DNA of 33,318 bases from Leeuwenhoekiella sp. (GCA_011050015.1 DRGP01000092.1:1-33318), one strand, 5' to 3'; counted from the stretch's first letter, positions 23,887 through 31,666 are shown. Translations and numbers: made by a program. Notes: generated by a model from the sequence alone, not told the origin.

Positions 23887-24702
23887 ATGACATTTAGCGA
23901 ATTTTTAAACTGTGATTTAGAAAATAGTGACATGATTATTGATTACTATTTAGATTTTTTAAAAGATTTTTCGTCAAAAAATTTCCCCTTCGAACAAGGT
24001 TTACAATTAAAAGGTTCTGCTGAGAAATTTATTAATACAATCGATAAAATCGCTTATGTTAAAAAAGAAGATGTAAGCCAATATTTAGATGAAGTAGATA
24101 GTTTTTCCAATAAATTAAAAAATTTTAGACTTGGCAAAGACTATTCTCAATTTATGAGGCTTCTAATTCCCACTTACAAAACTAGTATTACCAGAGTTCA
24201 AAGTAATTTCGAAAATATATATTCATCCTCAATAAAATTTATAAATAAGCACAACGAATATAAATTTTATAGAAATCAAGATATTGATTTAAATGGATTT
24301 TACAACACAAAAAACGCCAATAAAGAAAAAGTTAAGGAATTAATATCCGAAGCGATTAACTTAATTAACAAAGAACATTCAATAACTGCTGATAGTAAAA
24401 AACAACTTATTAAGCATTTAGAATTGTCATTAACGAACTTAGATAATAATAATCCTGATTGGACTAAAGTAATTGGGCGGGTAAAAGAAATTGTTATTAT
24501 AATTAGTGCTTTAACTACTATAATTGGTAATACTTCTTCGCTTTTTGAAGCTAAAGAGAGATTAGAACAAACCTCAACTATAATACAACAAACCTCTGTG
24601 AATATAAATCATACTACAATTAATAAGACCTTTCTACAGCAAAATATTGAACAATTGAATAATGTGAATAATATTTTAATAGGAAATTCAGATAAAAACT
24701 AA
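23887..24702 (+). CDS. hypothetical protein, AT-rich orphan gene
   Basis: I do not recognise this 271-aa protein. It is Asn/Lys/Ile-rich and probably mostly helical. An N-terminal part (about 1-115) rich in Phe, Asp and Lys is followed by a middle segment with NKHNEYKFYRNQD, then a helical stretch (KEKVKELISEAINLINKEH... KKQLIKHLELSLTNL) and one hydrophobic stretch, IVIIISALTTIIG (about 200-212), perhaps membrane-interacting or a buried helix. The C-terminus is Gln/Asn/Thr-rich (STIIQQTSVNINHTTIN). No signal peptide or catalytic motif is visible. Three 60-nt lines inside the gene hold 14, 18 and 20 G+C, against 23 and 30 in lines counted from the flanking genes, suggesting recent acquisition. 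No partner gene is adjacent in an operon. Confidence 0.7.
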   Translation: MTFSEFLNCDLENSDMIIDYYLDFLKDFSSKNFPFEQGLQLKGSAEKFINTIDKIAYVKKEDVSQYLDEVDSFSNKLKNFRLGKDYSQFMRLLIPTYKTSITRVQSNFENIYSSSIKFINKHNEYKFYRNQDIDLNGFYNTKNANKEKVKELISEAINLINKEHSITADSKKQLIKHLELSLTNLDNNNPDWTKVIGRVKEIVIIISALTTIIGNTSSLFEAKERLEQTSTIIQQTSVNINHTTINKTFLQQNIEQLNNVNNILIGNSDKN

Positions 24703-24903
24703 AAATAAGATCTTAATATTAAAAGAAAAGTTGGTGAGCTGATGACCAAAGCTAAGTTTTAAAATTACTCTATTTGAACTATTCTGATATTTAAAATTTA
24801 GCATCTAACCAGATTGCAATTAAAGAACTTAATTAGTCTATATCTTACCATAAATATTTCGATTTCCGATCAATAACGCAAAAACTCAGTAACCACAATC
24901 CCC

Positions 24904-26253
24904 ATGGAAGAAAACTTTGATAATTTTAAAATATCCAAACAATTGCATTACGCGATTGAAGATATGGGTTTTAAAAAACCGACACAGATTCAGCAGGAAG
25001 CATTTTCGGTAATACGCTCGGGTAGGGACGTGGTGGGCATCGCCCAGACCGGTACCGGAAAGACCTTTGCTTATATGCTGCCTTTGCTTCAGGGCTTGTC
25101 GTTTTCAAAACAGGACAACCCACGTATTTTGATCTTGGTTCCTACCCGCGAACTCGTGCTTCAGTTAGTCGATAATATCACTGCATATACCAAATATATG
25201 AGCGTAAGGGTAAGCGGCGTTTTTGGGGGAGTCAACATTAATAGGCAGAAGGAGGCCGTTGCTCAGGGACTTGATATTTTAGTAGGGACACCTGGCCGGT
25301 TGAACGACCTGATATTGAGCCGCACGGTACAGTTAAAGTCCATTAAACATCTGGTGATTGATGAAGTAGATGTCATGCTAGATCTGGGTTTTAGACATCA
25401 GCTTACCAATATTCTGGATATGTTACCTAAAAAACGGCAGAATATATTGTTTTCGGCCACGATGACCGATGAGGTTTCACTACTTATGGATGCCTTCTTT
25501 ATTGCTCCAGAACGCATTACGGTAGCTATGAGTGGAACACCGCTTGAAAATATAGAACAACAGGCCTACGGGGTGCCTAATTTTTATACCAAGGCCAATC
25601 TGATCGCTCATTTGCTGGATACTGAAAAAAACTTTACTAAAGTACTTGTTTTCTGCTCCAATAAAAAAAGTGTTGAACGCTTACATAAAGCCTTAGCTGC
25701 AAAGAATGTGCAACGGCTGGACGTTATTCACTCTAACAAGACACAGAATTACAGGATACAGGCCATAAAATATTTTGAAGAAAACAAAACAAGATTACTC
25801 ATCGCGACCGATGTCATGGCCCGTGGGGTAGACCTGGATCAAGTGAGCCATGTCATCAACTTTGACGTACCCAGTTTTCCTGAAAATTATATGCACCGTA
25901 TTGGCCGTACGGGAAGGGCCGAAAAACAAGGGCATTCTTTGCTGTTCTTCACTCCAAAAGAAGAAGAGGCCAAACAAGCCATTGAGCAATTAATGGATAC
26001 CCCGCTGCATTTAAATGAACTTCCGGAAGCGGTAGAGATTTCAAAGCGCCTGACTCCAGAAGAAGAGCCAGAAGTGAAGGAAATTTATAACCCTAACAAG
26101 ACAGACAACATAAAGGGAGCGAGTTTTCATGAGAAAAAAGAAAAAAATCAGAAAATAAACCAAGGTGGATCCTACAGAAGAGAAATAGCTAAAAAATATA
26201 AAAAGCCAAAAACCCGTGGAGATAAAAATTATAACCGTCGCAATAAGAAATAA
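24904..26253 (+). CDS. DEAD-box-type RNA helicase (DEVD variant)
   Basis: ATP-dependent RNA helicase of 449 aa. Q motif FKKPTQIQQEAF (about 24), motif I AQTGTGKT (about 47), Ia PTREL (about 86), Ib VGTPGR (about 130), motif II VIDEVDVMLDLGF (about 153, DEVD in place of DEAD), motif III SAT (about 186), then RecA2 motifs TDVMARGVDLDQVSHVINFD (IV/V, about 303) and HRIGRTGRAE (VI, about 328). It ends in a basic, low-complexity tail (KKYKKPKTRGDKNYNRRNKK) typical of RNA-binding extensions in RhlE/CshA-like proteins. Likely roles are ribosome assembly or mRNA turnover at low temperature. Start ATG 24904 fits; 201 bp of noncoding DNA precede it. Confidence 0.92.
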   Translation: MEENFDNFKISKQLHYAIEDMGFKKPTQIQQEAFSVIRSGRDVVGIAQTGTGKTFAYMLPLLQGLSFSKQDNPRILILVPTRELVLQLVDNITAYTKYMSVRVSGVFGGVNINRQKEAVAQGLDILVGTPGRLNDLILSRTVQLKSIKHLVIDEVDVMLDLGFRHQLTNILDMLPKKRQNILFSATMTDEVSLLMDAFFIAPERITVAMSGTPLENIEQQAYGVPNFYTKANLIAHLLDTEKNFTKVLVFCSNKKSVERLHKALAAKNVQRLDVIHSNKTQNYRIQAIKYFEENKTRLLIATDVMARGVDLDQVSHVINFDVPSFPENYMHRIGRTGRAEKQGHSLLFFTPKEEEAKQAIEQLMDTPLHLNELPEAVEISKRLTPEEEPEVKEIYNPNKTDNIKGASFHEKKEKNQKINQGGSYRREIAKKYKKPKTRGDKNYNRRNKK

Positions 26254-26707
26254 TTTTTAGACGTTAATCTGTGCACTTCATCCTTGTTTATAATTCCTTT
26301 AATAGTTGCGCTATTCTTTTTTGGTACGACAAAAAAGAATAAAATTCAACGCAAACGATTGATTTTGTAAGAAAAAATCAGATTAAATTAATGAATATTA
26401 CGTTTTTTAGCTACTTAACTAGTTAATACTTGCTTTTAAACGATATTTTAAGTATATTAACTACGATATAATTTTTTACAGTTTAGAAGTGAGCTTTAAC
26501 TATGCCAATTTCTGATAAAATTAGCATAAAATAATATTAAAAAAATTATTTTTGAATGTATATAACTGTAATACAGACAATTATACTTTAATCGAAAAAT
26601 TAATTATTTTAAAATTTGTTTTGTAAGAATTAAACTACGATATTCGCTTTGTAGTTAATAATTAATGACTGCAGAACTAAGATTTATTCACCCCAAATTG
26701 TTGAATT
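26254..26707. other. 454-bp very AT-rich gap with iterated TTAACTA and palindromes
   Basis: No ORF of note. It contains a 12-bp perfect inverted repeat (26312-26341), a 12-bp perfect palindrome TTAACTAGTTAA (26415-26426), five copies of TTAACTA counting both strands (26415, 26420 reverse, 26457, 26496, 26652 reverse), and a direct repeat AACTACGATAT (26459 and 26633). One 60-nt line (26521-26580) has only 9 G+C. Probably a long regulatory leader for the SSB-like gene; a small RNA cannot be excluded. Confidence 0.5.
26312..26341. repeat. perfect 12-bp inverted repeat, 6-nt loop
   Basis: TATTCTTTTTTG and CAAAAAAGAATA flank GTACGA. The stem is AT-rich and neither side is followed by a clear T-run, so it is a weak terminator candidate for the helicase and could instead be a binding site. 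Confidence 0.6.
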
Positions 26708-27094
26708 ATGAATACAGTTTTTGTTTCCGGAACGCTTAACACGCCTGCTCAATTAAAAATGGGTGATCAAGGCTATTTAATAACCTTTAAAATGTCGCAT
26801 CTTGATGAATTGAAAGATGCGCATGGAAAGCCTAAACAAATAACTACTAATTGGTCGGTTTCCCTTCAATACGACGAAGAGCCGGTTGATATGTTAAAGA
26901 AATTGGAAAAAGGAATGCAAGTTCTTGTAAAAGGTAATGCTGAAATTTCTCATAGAGAAGTTGATAATGTGTTTGAAATGGATTGTTTTCTACAAGGCAT
27001 ATCCTTAAATTTTATGGATGCTGCGACTACAAGCGCACATAAAAATGTAGCTCAACCCTTTACGGAGCAACAAAACAGTGCCTTAGCGAGCTAA
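26708..27094 (+). CDS. SSB-like OB-fold protein
   Basis: Protein of 128 aa whose first about 105 residues follow the OB-fold pattern of single-stranded DNA-binding proteins: VFVSGTLNTPAQLK at the N-terminus (compare the N-x-V-x-x-x-G-x-L start of SSB), a central strand pair (YLITFKMSHL and TTNWSVSLQY), a short helix (PVDMLKKLEKG) and a following strand (MQVLVKGNAEISHREV). The C-terminal tail (TSAHKNVAQPFTEQQNSALAS) lacks the acidic D-D-I-P-F tip through which housekeeping SSB recruits partners. It is therefore probably an accessory rather than the essential SSB. Flanked by a long AT-rich leader upstream and a strong terminator downstream: a single-gene unit. Confidence 0.6.
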   Translation: MNTVFVSGTLNTPAQLKMGDQGYLITFKMSHLDELKDAHGKPKQITTNWSVSLQYDEEPVDMLKKLEKGMQVLVKGNAEISHREVDNVFEMDCFLQGISLNFMDAATTSAHKNVAQPFTEQQNSALAS

Positions 27095-27113
27095 ATAAAA
27101 TATCTTAAAAAAG

Positions 27114-27157
27114 AAAACCTTCGGTTCTTTCTATTGGAAGAACCGAAGGTTTTTTTG
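27114..27157 (+). terminator. strong factor-independent terminator
   Basis: AAAACCTTCGGTTCTTTC (27114-27131) and GGAAGAACCGAAGGTTTT (27136-27153) pair at 17 of 18 positions around the loop TATT, followed by a T-run. It lies 20 bp after the SSB-like stop. Confidence 0.9.
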
Positions 27158-27205
27158 TGTCCCTGTTGGGAAGTAGGGACTATTCTAGTTTAGTTTTTTA
27201 AGTTT

Positions 27206-27553
27206 CTATAGCATTCTAAAATTACAATAGCTTAGATAAAGGTTCAAGAACATAAATATAAGTGCAGGGGCCGATTCAAGAATACCGTCCTTAATCCTTA
27301 ACCGTGTTATAAAACCCAATAACATTAAAAGGGCTAGACCAAGAGCTGCAATTGCGCCGAGTAACAGACTATAAAATACGCCCAGTACCAATCCCAGCGC
27401 GCCTATTAATTGGAATACTCCGGCTAAGATGCGCCACTTGTTCAGCCCAAAACGTTTGAACTCCTTTTTCATGTGTTCACTATACAAGCAGCTCAGACCG
27501 TAGCCCGTAAATGCAGCGGCAGTTCCAACCATTATTATTTCGAGCGCAGTCAT
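27206..27553 (-). CDS. DoxX-like small membrane protein (second of tandem pair)
   Basis: Inner-membrane protein of 115 aa with about four hydrophobic helices. The pattern EFKRFGLNKWRILAGVFQLIGALGLVLG (about 34-61) is the DoxX/DoxX-like signature: a loop with an aromatic/Gly turn followed by a helix containing a repeated Gly. It starts directly after the stop of its upstream paralogue (TAAATG), so the two are cotranscribed. The biochemical role of this family in Bacteroidota is not established. Confidence 0.72.
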   Translation of the reverse strand: MTALEIIMVGTAAAFTGYGLSCLYSEHMKKEFKRFGLNKWRILAGVFQLIGALGLVLGVFYSLLLGAIAALGLALLMLLGFITRLRIKDGILESAPALIFMFLNLYLSYCNFRML

Positions 27554-27898
27554 TTAAAGTATACCAGCATATACGCCTGCTACAAATAAAGAAAGTAGCA
27601 AAAGACCAAGTGAAGGTAGATATTTATGTAATGGATTTTTCACACGGATATGTGCAAATTGCGCACAAAGCATTAGAAAGGCCATGGCCAGCGCTGGCCA
27701 AACGACCGGCGAGTTGTACCAAATGCCGGTTACCAGCAGCGTAGAAATAGCGATTTTTAAAGCCCCCACCATATTCCGCACGAGATCAGGCAGGCCATAC
27801 TGCTTAAATTCCTTTACAATATTATCAAAGCGGAAAACCCAAACGATAATTATGGAAATGGCGATAATAAAAATGGCAATTGTAGCTAATGTTGTCAT
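27554..27898 (-). CDS. DoxX-like small membrane protein (first of tandem pair)
   Basis: Inner-membrane protein of 114 aa with the same size and helix layout as its neighbour and a shared core EFKQYGLPDLVRNMVGALKIAISTLLVTG. Both proteins carry the EFK-x-x-GL motif, pointing to an old tandem duplication; overall identity is low by eye. First gene of a two-gene unit divergent from the FAD oxidoreductase, with a palindrome between them. Function unknown; a heterodimer of the two products is plausible. Confidence 0.7.
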   Translation of the reverse strand: MTTLATIAIFIIAISIIIVWVFRFDNIVKEFKQYGLPDLVRNMVGALKIAISTLLVTGIWYNSPVVWPALAMAFLMLCAQFAHIRVKNPLHKYLPSLGLLLLSLFVAGVYAGIL

Positions 27899-27947
27899 AG
27901 TTTTTTTTGTTTAAATTTAAATAAAAAAAGTTAAACAATATGTGCCG

Positions 27948-27964
27948 TGTGTTATTTAAACACA
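27948..27964. promoter_or_regulatory. operator-like palindrome TGTGTT-N5-AACACA
   Basis: A 6-bp perfect inverted repeat around a 5-nt spacer in the 176-bp region between divergent doxX-like and oxidoreductase genes. It nests in a longer imperfect hairpin (AAACAATATGTG at 27933-27944 against CACATTGTTT at 27961-27970). The position suits a shared regulator; there is no direct evidence of binding. Confidence 0.35.
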
Positions 27965-28074
27965 TTGTTTTTTGAGATAACTTAAGAACCCCGGTTAATG
28001 AAACCCTAAGTAGGGATTAACTTTTTCAATTTTAGAAGGCGTACGCAAACATTTGGTTATTTTTACTAAAAATT

Positions 28075-29337
28075 ATGCGAGAAAAAGAAATCAATACGGT
28101 GCACATTTTAGGGGCTGGCATAAGTGGTTTGATCGCCGCGTTGGTGCTAGAAGAAAAGGGCTACGCTCCCGTGATCTATGAAGTCGCAGACCGAGTAGGT
28201 GGTCGTGTCAAGACTGATATTTACAAAGGGTATCAGTTGGATCACGGTTTTCAGATTCTATTGGGCGCGTATCCTAAAGCAAAACAGTATCTTGATTATG
28301 AGGCTTTAGAGCTACAGGAAATTTTGCCTGGTGCGGTTATTTTTTCAAAAGGTAAGAAGTTTACATTGGGAGATCCTTTGCGGGCAATCTCTTTTTTATG
28401 GCCTACGCTTAGTTCTTCGGTGGCGACCATAGGGGATAAGCTTAAAATACTTCGGTTATATCTCAAGCTTAAGAATAAAACACTAACGGAAATCTTTGAA
28501 GATGAGGAACGAACGACCTTCACATATTTAAAGGAATTTGGTTTTTCTGATCGCATGATCAACCAATTTTTCAAACCTTTTTTTACCGGTATTTTTTTAG
28601 AACCGCATTTGGAAACCTCAAGCCGAATGTTTGAATATGTGTTTAAACTTTTTGGTGAAGGGAGTGCAATGTTGCCCAAAAACGGGATCGCTGCCATCCC
28701 CGAGCAATTAAAGAATAAGCTGAAACAGACCACATTTAAATTTAATACTACAGTAGAAAAAGTAGAGGAGGAAGCAATTTACTTGAGCGACGGGTCTAAA
28801 GTGTATAGCAAAAATACGATTATTGCCACTACCGCTAATAATCTGGTTTCCAATCTTAGAAATCAAGGAACGCAATGGAAGTCCTGCATCAATTTTTATT
28901 TTGAAACGGCACAGCGGAAAATAGATAAACCTATAATTGGCCTTATTGCTGATGAAAATGCCCTGATTAATAATATTTTTTACCATAATTCCATCAAAAC
29001 TGGTCAAAAAGGAGCACGTGAATTATTGTCGGTTACCATAGTAAAACCGAACAATTTAGATGAAAAACAGCTGCTGGAGCGTGTTATTTCAGATTTAAAA
29101 AACTATTGTGGAATAGTGGATGCAACATTCCTGAAACGCTACACCATTAAAAAAGCGCTACCTGATCTACCCTCTTTGAACTACGAACTTGCACCCACAG
29201 AAACGCAGCTTACTAGCGGTATATTTCTGGCCGGTGATCAGTTATTGAACGGGTCGCTAAACGCGGCCATGATTTCTGGGGAACGGGCAGCTTTGGTGGT
29301 CATTAAAAAAATGGAGGGTGGAACGATTACTGGCTAA
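28075..29337 (+). CDS. FAD-dependent amine oxidase / protoporphyrinogen oxidase-like protein
   Basis: Flavoprotein of 420 aa. N-terminal Rossmann dinucleotide motif VHILGAGISGLIAALVLEEKGYAPVIYEVADRVGGR (about 8-43) is followed by the GG-doublet strand (RVKTDIYKGYQLDHGFQILLG) that marks the GMC/amine-oxidase/phytoene-desaturase-like group. The C-terminal FAD-closing motif IFLAGDQLLNGSLNAAMISGERAA (about 382-405) is present. The substrate is not evident; related bacterial proteins include squalene- or carotenoid-type desaturases and UDP-galactopyranose mutase relatives. It faces the doxX-like genes divergently. Confidence 0.82.
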   Translation: MREKEINTVHILGAGISGLIAALVLEEKGYAPVIYEVADRVGGRVKTDIYKGYQLDHGFQILLGAYPKAKQYLDYEALELQEILPGAVIFSKGKKFTLGDPLRAISFLWPTLSSSVATIGDKLKILRLYLKLKNKTLTEIFEDEERTTFTYLKEFGFSDRMINQFFKPFFTGIFLEPHLETSSRMFEYVFKLFGEGSAMLPKNGIAAIPEQLKNKLKQTTFKFNTTVEKVEEEAIYLSDGSKVYSKNTIIATTANNLVSNLRNQGTQWKSCINFYFETAQRKIDKPIIGLIADENALINNIFYHNSIKTGQKGARELLSVTIVKPNNLDEKQLLERVISDLKNYCGIVDATFLKRYTIKKALPDLPSLNYELAPTETQLTSGIFLAGDQLLNGSLNAAMISGERAALVVIKKMEGGTITG

Positions 29338-29388
29338 TTCAGGTTAAAATAAAACGCTTGTCTTTTTTGATATCTAAAGTTAACTTTT

Positions 29389-29440
29389 GTCATCCTGAGC
29401 GCACTCGAAGGATAAACAAATAATTATCTCTGCTGCGCTC
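29389..29440. repeat. dispersed-type intergenic repeat (GTCATCCTGAGCGC...)
   Basis: GTCATCCTGAGCGCACTCGAAGGAT starts at 29389 and its GAGCGCA (29397-29403) is mirrored by TGCGCTC at 29434-29440, giving an imperfect hairpin. The GTCATCCTGAGCGCA-TCGAAGGA wording is one I recall as a frequent intergenic repeat in Bacteroidota. It lies between the oxidoreductase and the VF530 gene. Confidence 0.55.
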
Positions 29441-29475
29441 GCTGGGACTAGAAACATATAAATTTTGTATTTCGG

Positions 29476-29483
29476 TATTTTTG
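29476..29483 (+). promoter_or_regulatory. -7 promoter motif (TATTTTTG)
   Basis: Exact TAnnTTTG match 22 nt before the ATG of the VF530 gene. No well-spaced TTG is seen upstream. Confidence 0.5.
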
Positions 29484-29505
29484 CGAATAATGTTAAAAAA
29501 CAATT

Positions 29506-29724
29506 ATGGAAGAACAACCTAACAATCGGCTTCACGGCGTAAAACTTGCAGATATTCTGGATTTTCTAGTAGATAAATTCGGTTGGACCGAACTGGGAAC
29601 ACGTATAAACATTCGCTGTTTTACCCATGATCCGTCTATGAAATCCAGTTTAAAATTTCTAAGGAGAACTCCCTGGGCGCGTGCAAAAGTGGAAGAATTA
29701 TACTTAAAATCGGTAAAAGACTAA
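29506..29724 (+). CDS. VF530 family DNA-binding-like protein (DUF2132)
   Basis: Protein of 72 aa matching the VF530 family along its whole length: [59 protein letters not shown]. The GW-x-x-L, IRCF, PS[22 protein letters not shown] blocks are all present. The family is known structurally from Vibrio and annotated as DNA-binding on fold grounds; no cellular role is established. It has its own promoter motif and is 38 bp before the large FAD protein gene, so the two may be cotranscribed. Confidence 0.88.
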   Translation: MEEQPNNRLHGVKLADILDFLVDKFGWTELGTRINIRCFTHDPSMKSSLKFLRRTPWARAKVEELYLKSVKD

Positions 29725-29762
29725 CTATTTTACCTTGATTTTCACTAAAATAAAATGAATTC

Positions 29763-31322
29763 ATGATTATACTGGTTCAGATTTCCATTCTTCCACATCA
29801 GCTGGATGATAAAGAATACCTTTTTAAAGAAGGGCTTTTAAAAGCAAAGCTGAAGGAGACAGAAGTGGGCGAATGGCGAATTAGGAAACGTTCTATAGAC
29901 GCGCGAAAAAAACCGGTAAAACTTCAGGTGCAGCTTGAATTCTGGAAAACGGGTGAAAGAAGGTTAGATCTTCCACCGTTTAAGCCCCAAAAGGTAAGCG
30001 GGGATCAGGAAATTATCATCATTGGTGCCGGCCCCGCCGGGATCTATGCTGCCCTGCGTGCCCTTGAAGCCGGGATCAAACCCATCATTTTTGAACGTGG
30101 AAAAGACGTGCGCGAACGCCGTCGCGACCTGGCCAAAATCAATAAAGAGCAGAACGTTAATCCTGAATCCAATTACTGTTTTGGCGAAGGTGGTGCAGGT
30201 ACGTATTCTGACGGAAAACTATACACGCGATCCAAAAAACGAGGTAATGTGCTCAAAGCGCTGGAATGGTTTGTACATTTTGGTGCAGACTCCGATATCC
30301 TTGTTGACGCGCACCCGCACATAGGAACCAATAAATTGCCAAAAATCATTACCGCGATGCGGGAAACGATCATCAATCAAGGGGGTGAAGTGCATTTTGA
30401 TAGTAAACTCACCGATTTCCAGGTAGAAAATGACAGGATAAAAGCCATACAGATCAATGCTGAAAAGTGGCAACCCTGTGAACATGTAATTCTGGCCACG
30501 GGTCATTCGGCGCGTGATATTTTTTATCTGCTCCATGATAAGAAAATCAAAATTGAAGCCAAACCTTTTGCTTTGGGTGTTCGGGCAGAACATCAACAGG
30601 CTCTCATCAACCAAATACAGTATCATGGTGCGCAGGATAATCCCTATTTACCGCCCGCTACTTATAGCCTCGTAGAGCAAGTTGACGGGCTGGGCGTATA
30701 TTCTTTTTGTATGTGTCCCGGCGGAATTATCGCTCCCTGCGCGACTCATCAGGAAGAAGTGGTGACTAACGGTTGGAGCCCCAGCAAGCGCAATAATCCT
30801 TATGCCAATAGCGGAATCGTGGTGAGTGTGGAGCCAAAGCATTTGCCCAATTATAAACCCGATAATCCGTTTGTAAGCCTCGATTTTCAGAAAATGGTGG
30901 AGCGAAAATGCTGGGAAGCGGCGGGGAAAACCCAGCGTGTTCCCGCACAGCGCATGCTTGATTTTGTGGAAGGGAAGACATCAACAGACCTTCCTAAAAC
31001 CTCGTATCAACCAGGAATCGTCTCTGTAAATCTCAACGACGTGCTGCCGCCTATGATCGCCATCCGACTTCAGAAAGCGTTTATAGTTTTCGGTAAAAAA
31101 ATGAAGGGTTATTTGACCAATGATGCGATATTGCACGCACCAGAAAGCCGAACTTCTTCACCGGTTTCTATTCCGCGAGACGCGAAAACACTAGAACACA
31201 TTCACGTAAAAGGCCTTTATCCCTGTGGGGAAGGAGCGGGATATGCCGGTGGGATTATGTCTGCGGCTATAGATGGCATTAACTGCGTGGACGCGATTGT
31301 AGAAAAGATAAAAGTGGTTTAA
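29763..31322 (+). CDS. FAD-dependent dehydrogenase, COG2509 type
   Basis: Cytoplasmic flavoprotein of 519 aa. It has an N-terminal about 80-residue alpha/beta domain (MIILVQISILPHQLDDKEYLFKE), then the FAD Rossmann motif IIIIGAGPAGIYAALRALEAG (about 85-105), the conserved EGGAGTYSDGKLYTR block (about 140), HPHIGTNKLPKI, FALGVRAEH (about 270), CMCPGG (about 318) and the C-terminal GEGAGYAGGIMSAAIDG (about 492), which closes the FAD site. These blocks match the COG2509 family of uncharacterised FAD-dependent dehydrogenases. The conserved cysteines in CMCPGG may be redox active. The natural substrate is unknown. Confidence 0.87.
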   Translation: MIILVQISILPHQLDDKEYLFKEGLLKAKLKETEVGEWRIRKRSIDARKKPVKLQVQLEFWKTGERRLDLPPFKPQKVSGDQEIIIIGAGPAGIYAALRALEAGIKPIIFERGKDVRERRRDLAKINKEQNVNPESNYCFGEGGAGTYSDGKLYTRSKKRGNVLKALEWFVHFGADSDILVDAHPHIGTNKLPKIITAMRETIINQGGEVHFDSKLTDFQVENDRIKAIQINAEKWQPCEHVILATGHSARDIFYLLHDKKIKIEAKPFALGVRAEHQQALINQIQYHGAQDNPYLPPATYSLVEQVDGLGVYSFCMCPGGIIAPCATHQEEVVTNGWSPSKRNNPYANSGIVVSVEPKHLPNYKPDNPFVSLDFQKMVERKCWEAAGKTQRVPAQRMLDFVEGKTSTDLPKTSYQPGIVSVNLNDVLPPMIAIRLQKAFIVFGKKMKGYLTNDAILHAPESRTSSPVSIPRDAKTLEHIHVKGLYPCGEGAGYAGGIMSAAIDGINCVDAIVEKIKVV

Positions 31323-31666
31323 GGTTGAATGTTTTAGTTGCAGGTTTAAAATTTGTAGTGAAATTGTTTTATCTGATAAATCGTTTATTTTTTAAAAATT
31401 TGAAATTCCCACTGTTCGTCGCAAAATGAACTTTTCCAAAGTTCCAAACTTTGGAAAAGTTTTACGCTGTTAGCTATAAGGCTCGGTCATCTTGACGGTA
31501 GGAGAGATCAAACACGCGGCTTGTATTCATGTAGAACAGTAAGGGAACTTTTCAAGCTTCATAATTTTTTTTTCTTTGAAAAATGCCAAATTTCTTCAAT
31601 CAACATTGGAGGCAGATTCTCGTGTGATCTCTCGGCACTGCTGAAAAAACGGCTTTGTGAAAATGA
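31323..31666. other. 344-bp intergenic region made largely of inverted repeats
   Basis: Lies between convergent genes. It contains the perfect 14-bp palindrome at 31429-31461 and the larger inverted-repeat element at 31486-31667. The track ORF 31521-31730 runs through the repeat and is not credible. Confidence 0.6.
31429..31461. repeat. perfect 14-bp inverted repeat, 5-nt loop
   Basis: AACTTTTCCAAAGT (31429-31442) and ACTTTGGAAAAGTT (31448-31461) are exact reverse complements around TCCAA. It could terminate the oxidoreductase transcript, with a short T-run following, or be a dispersed palindromic repeat. Confidence 0.75.
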
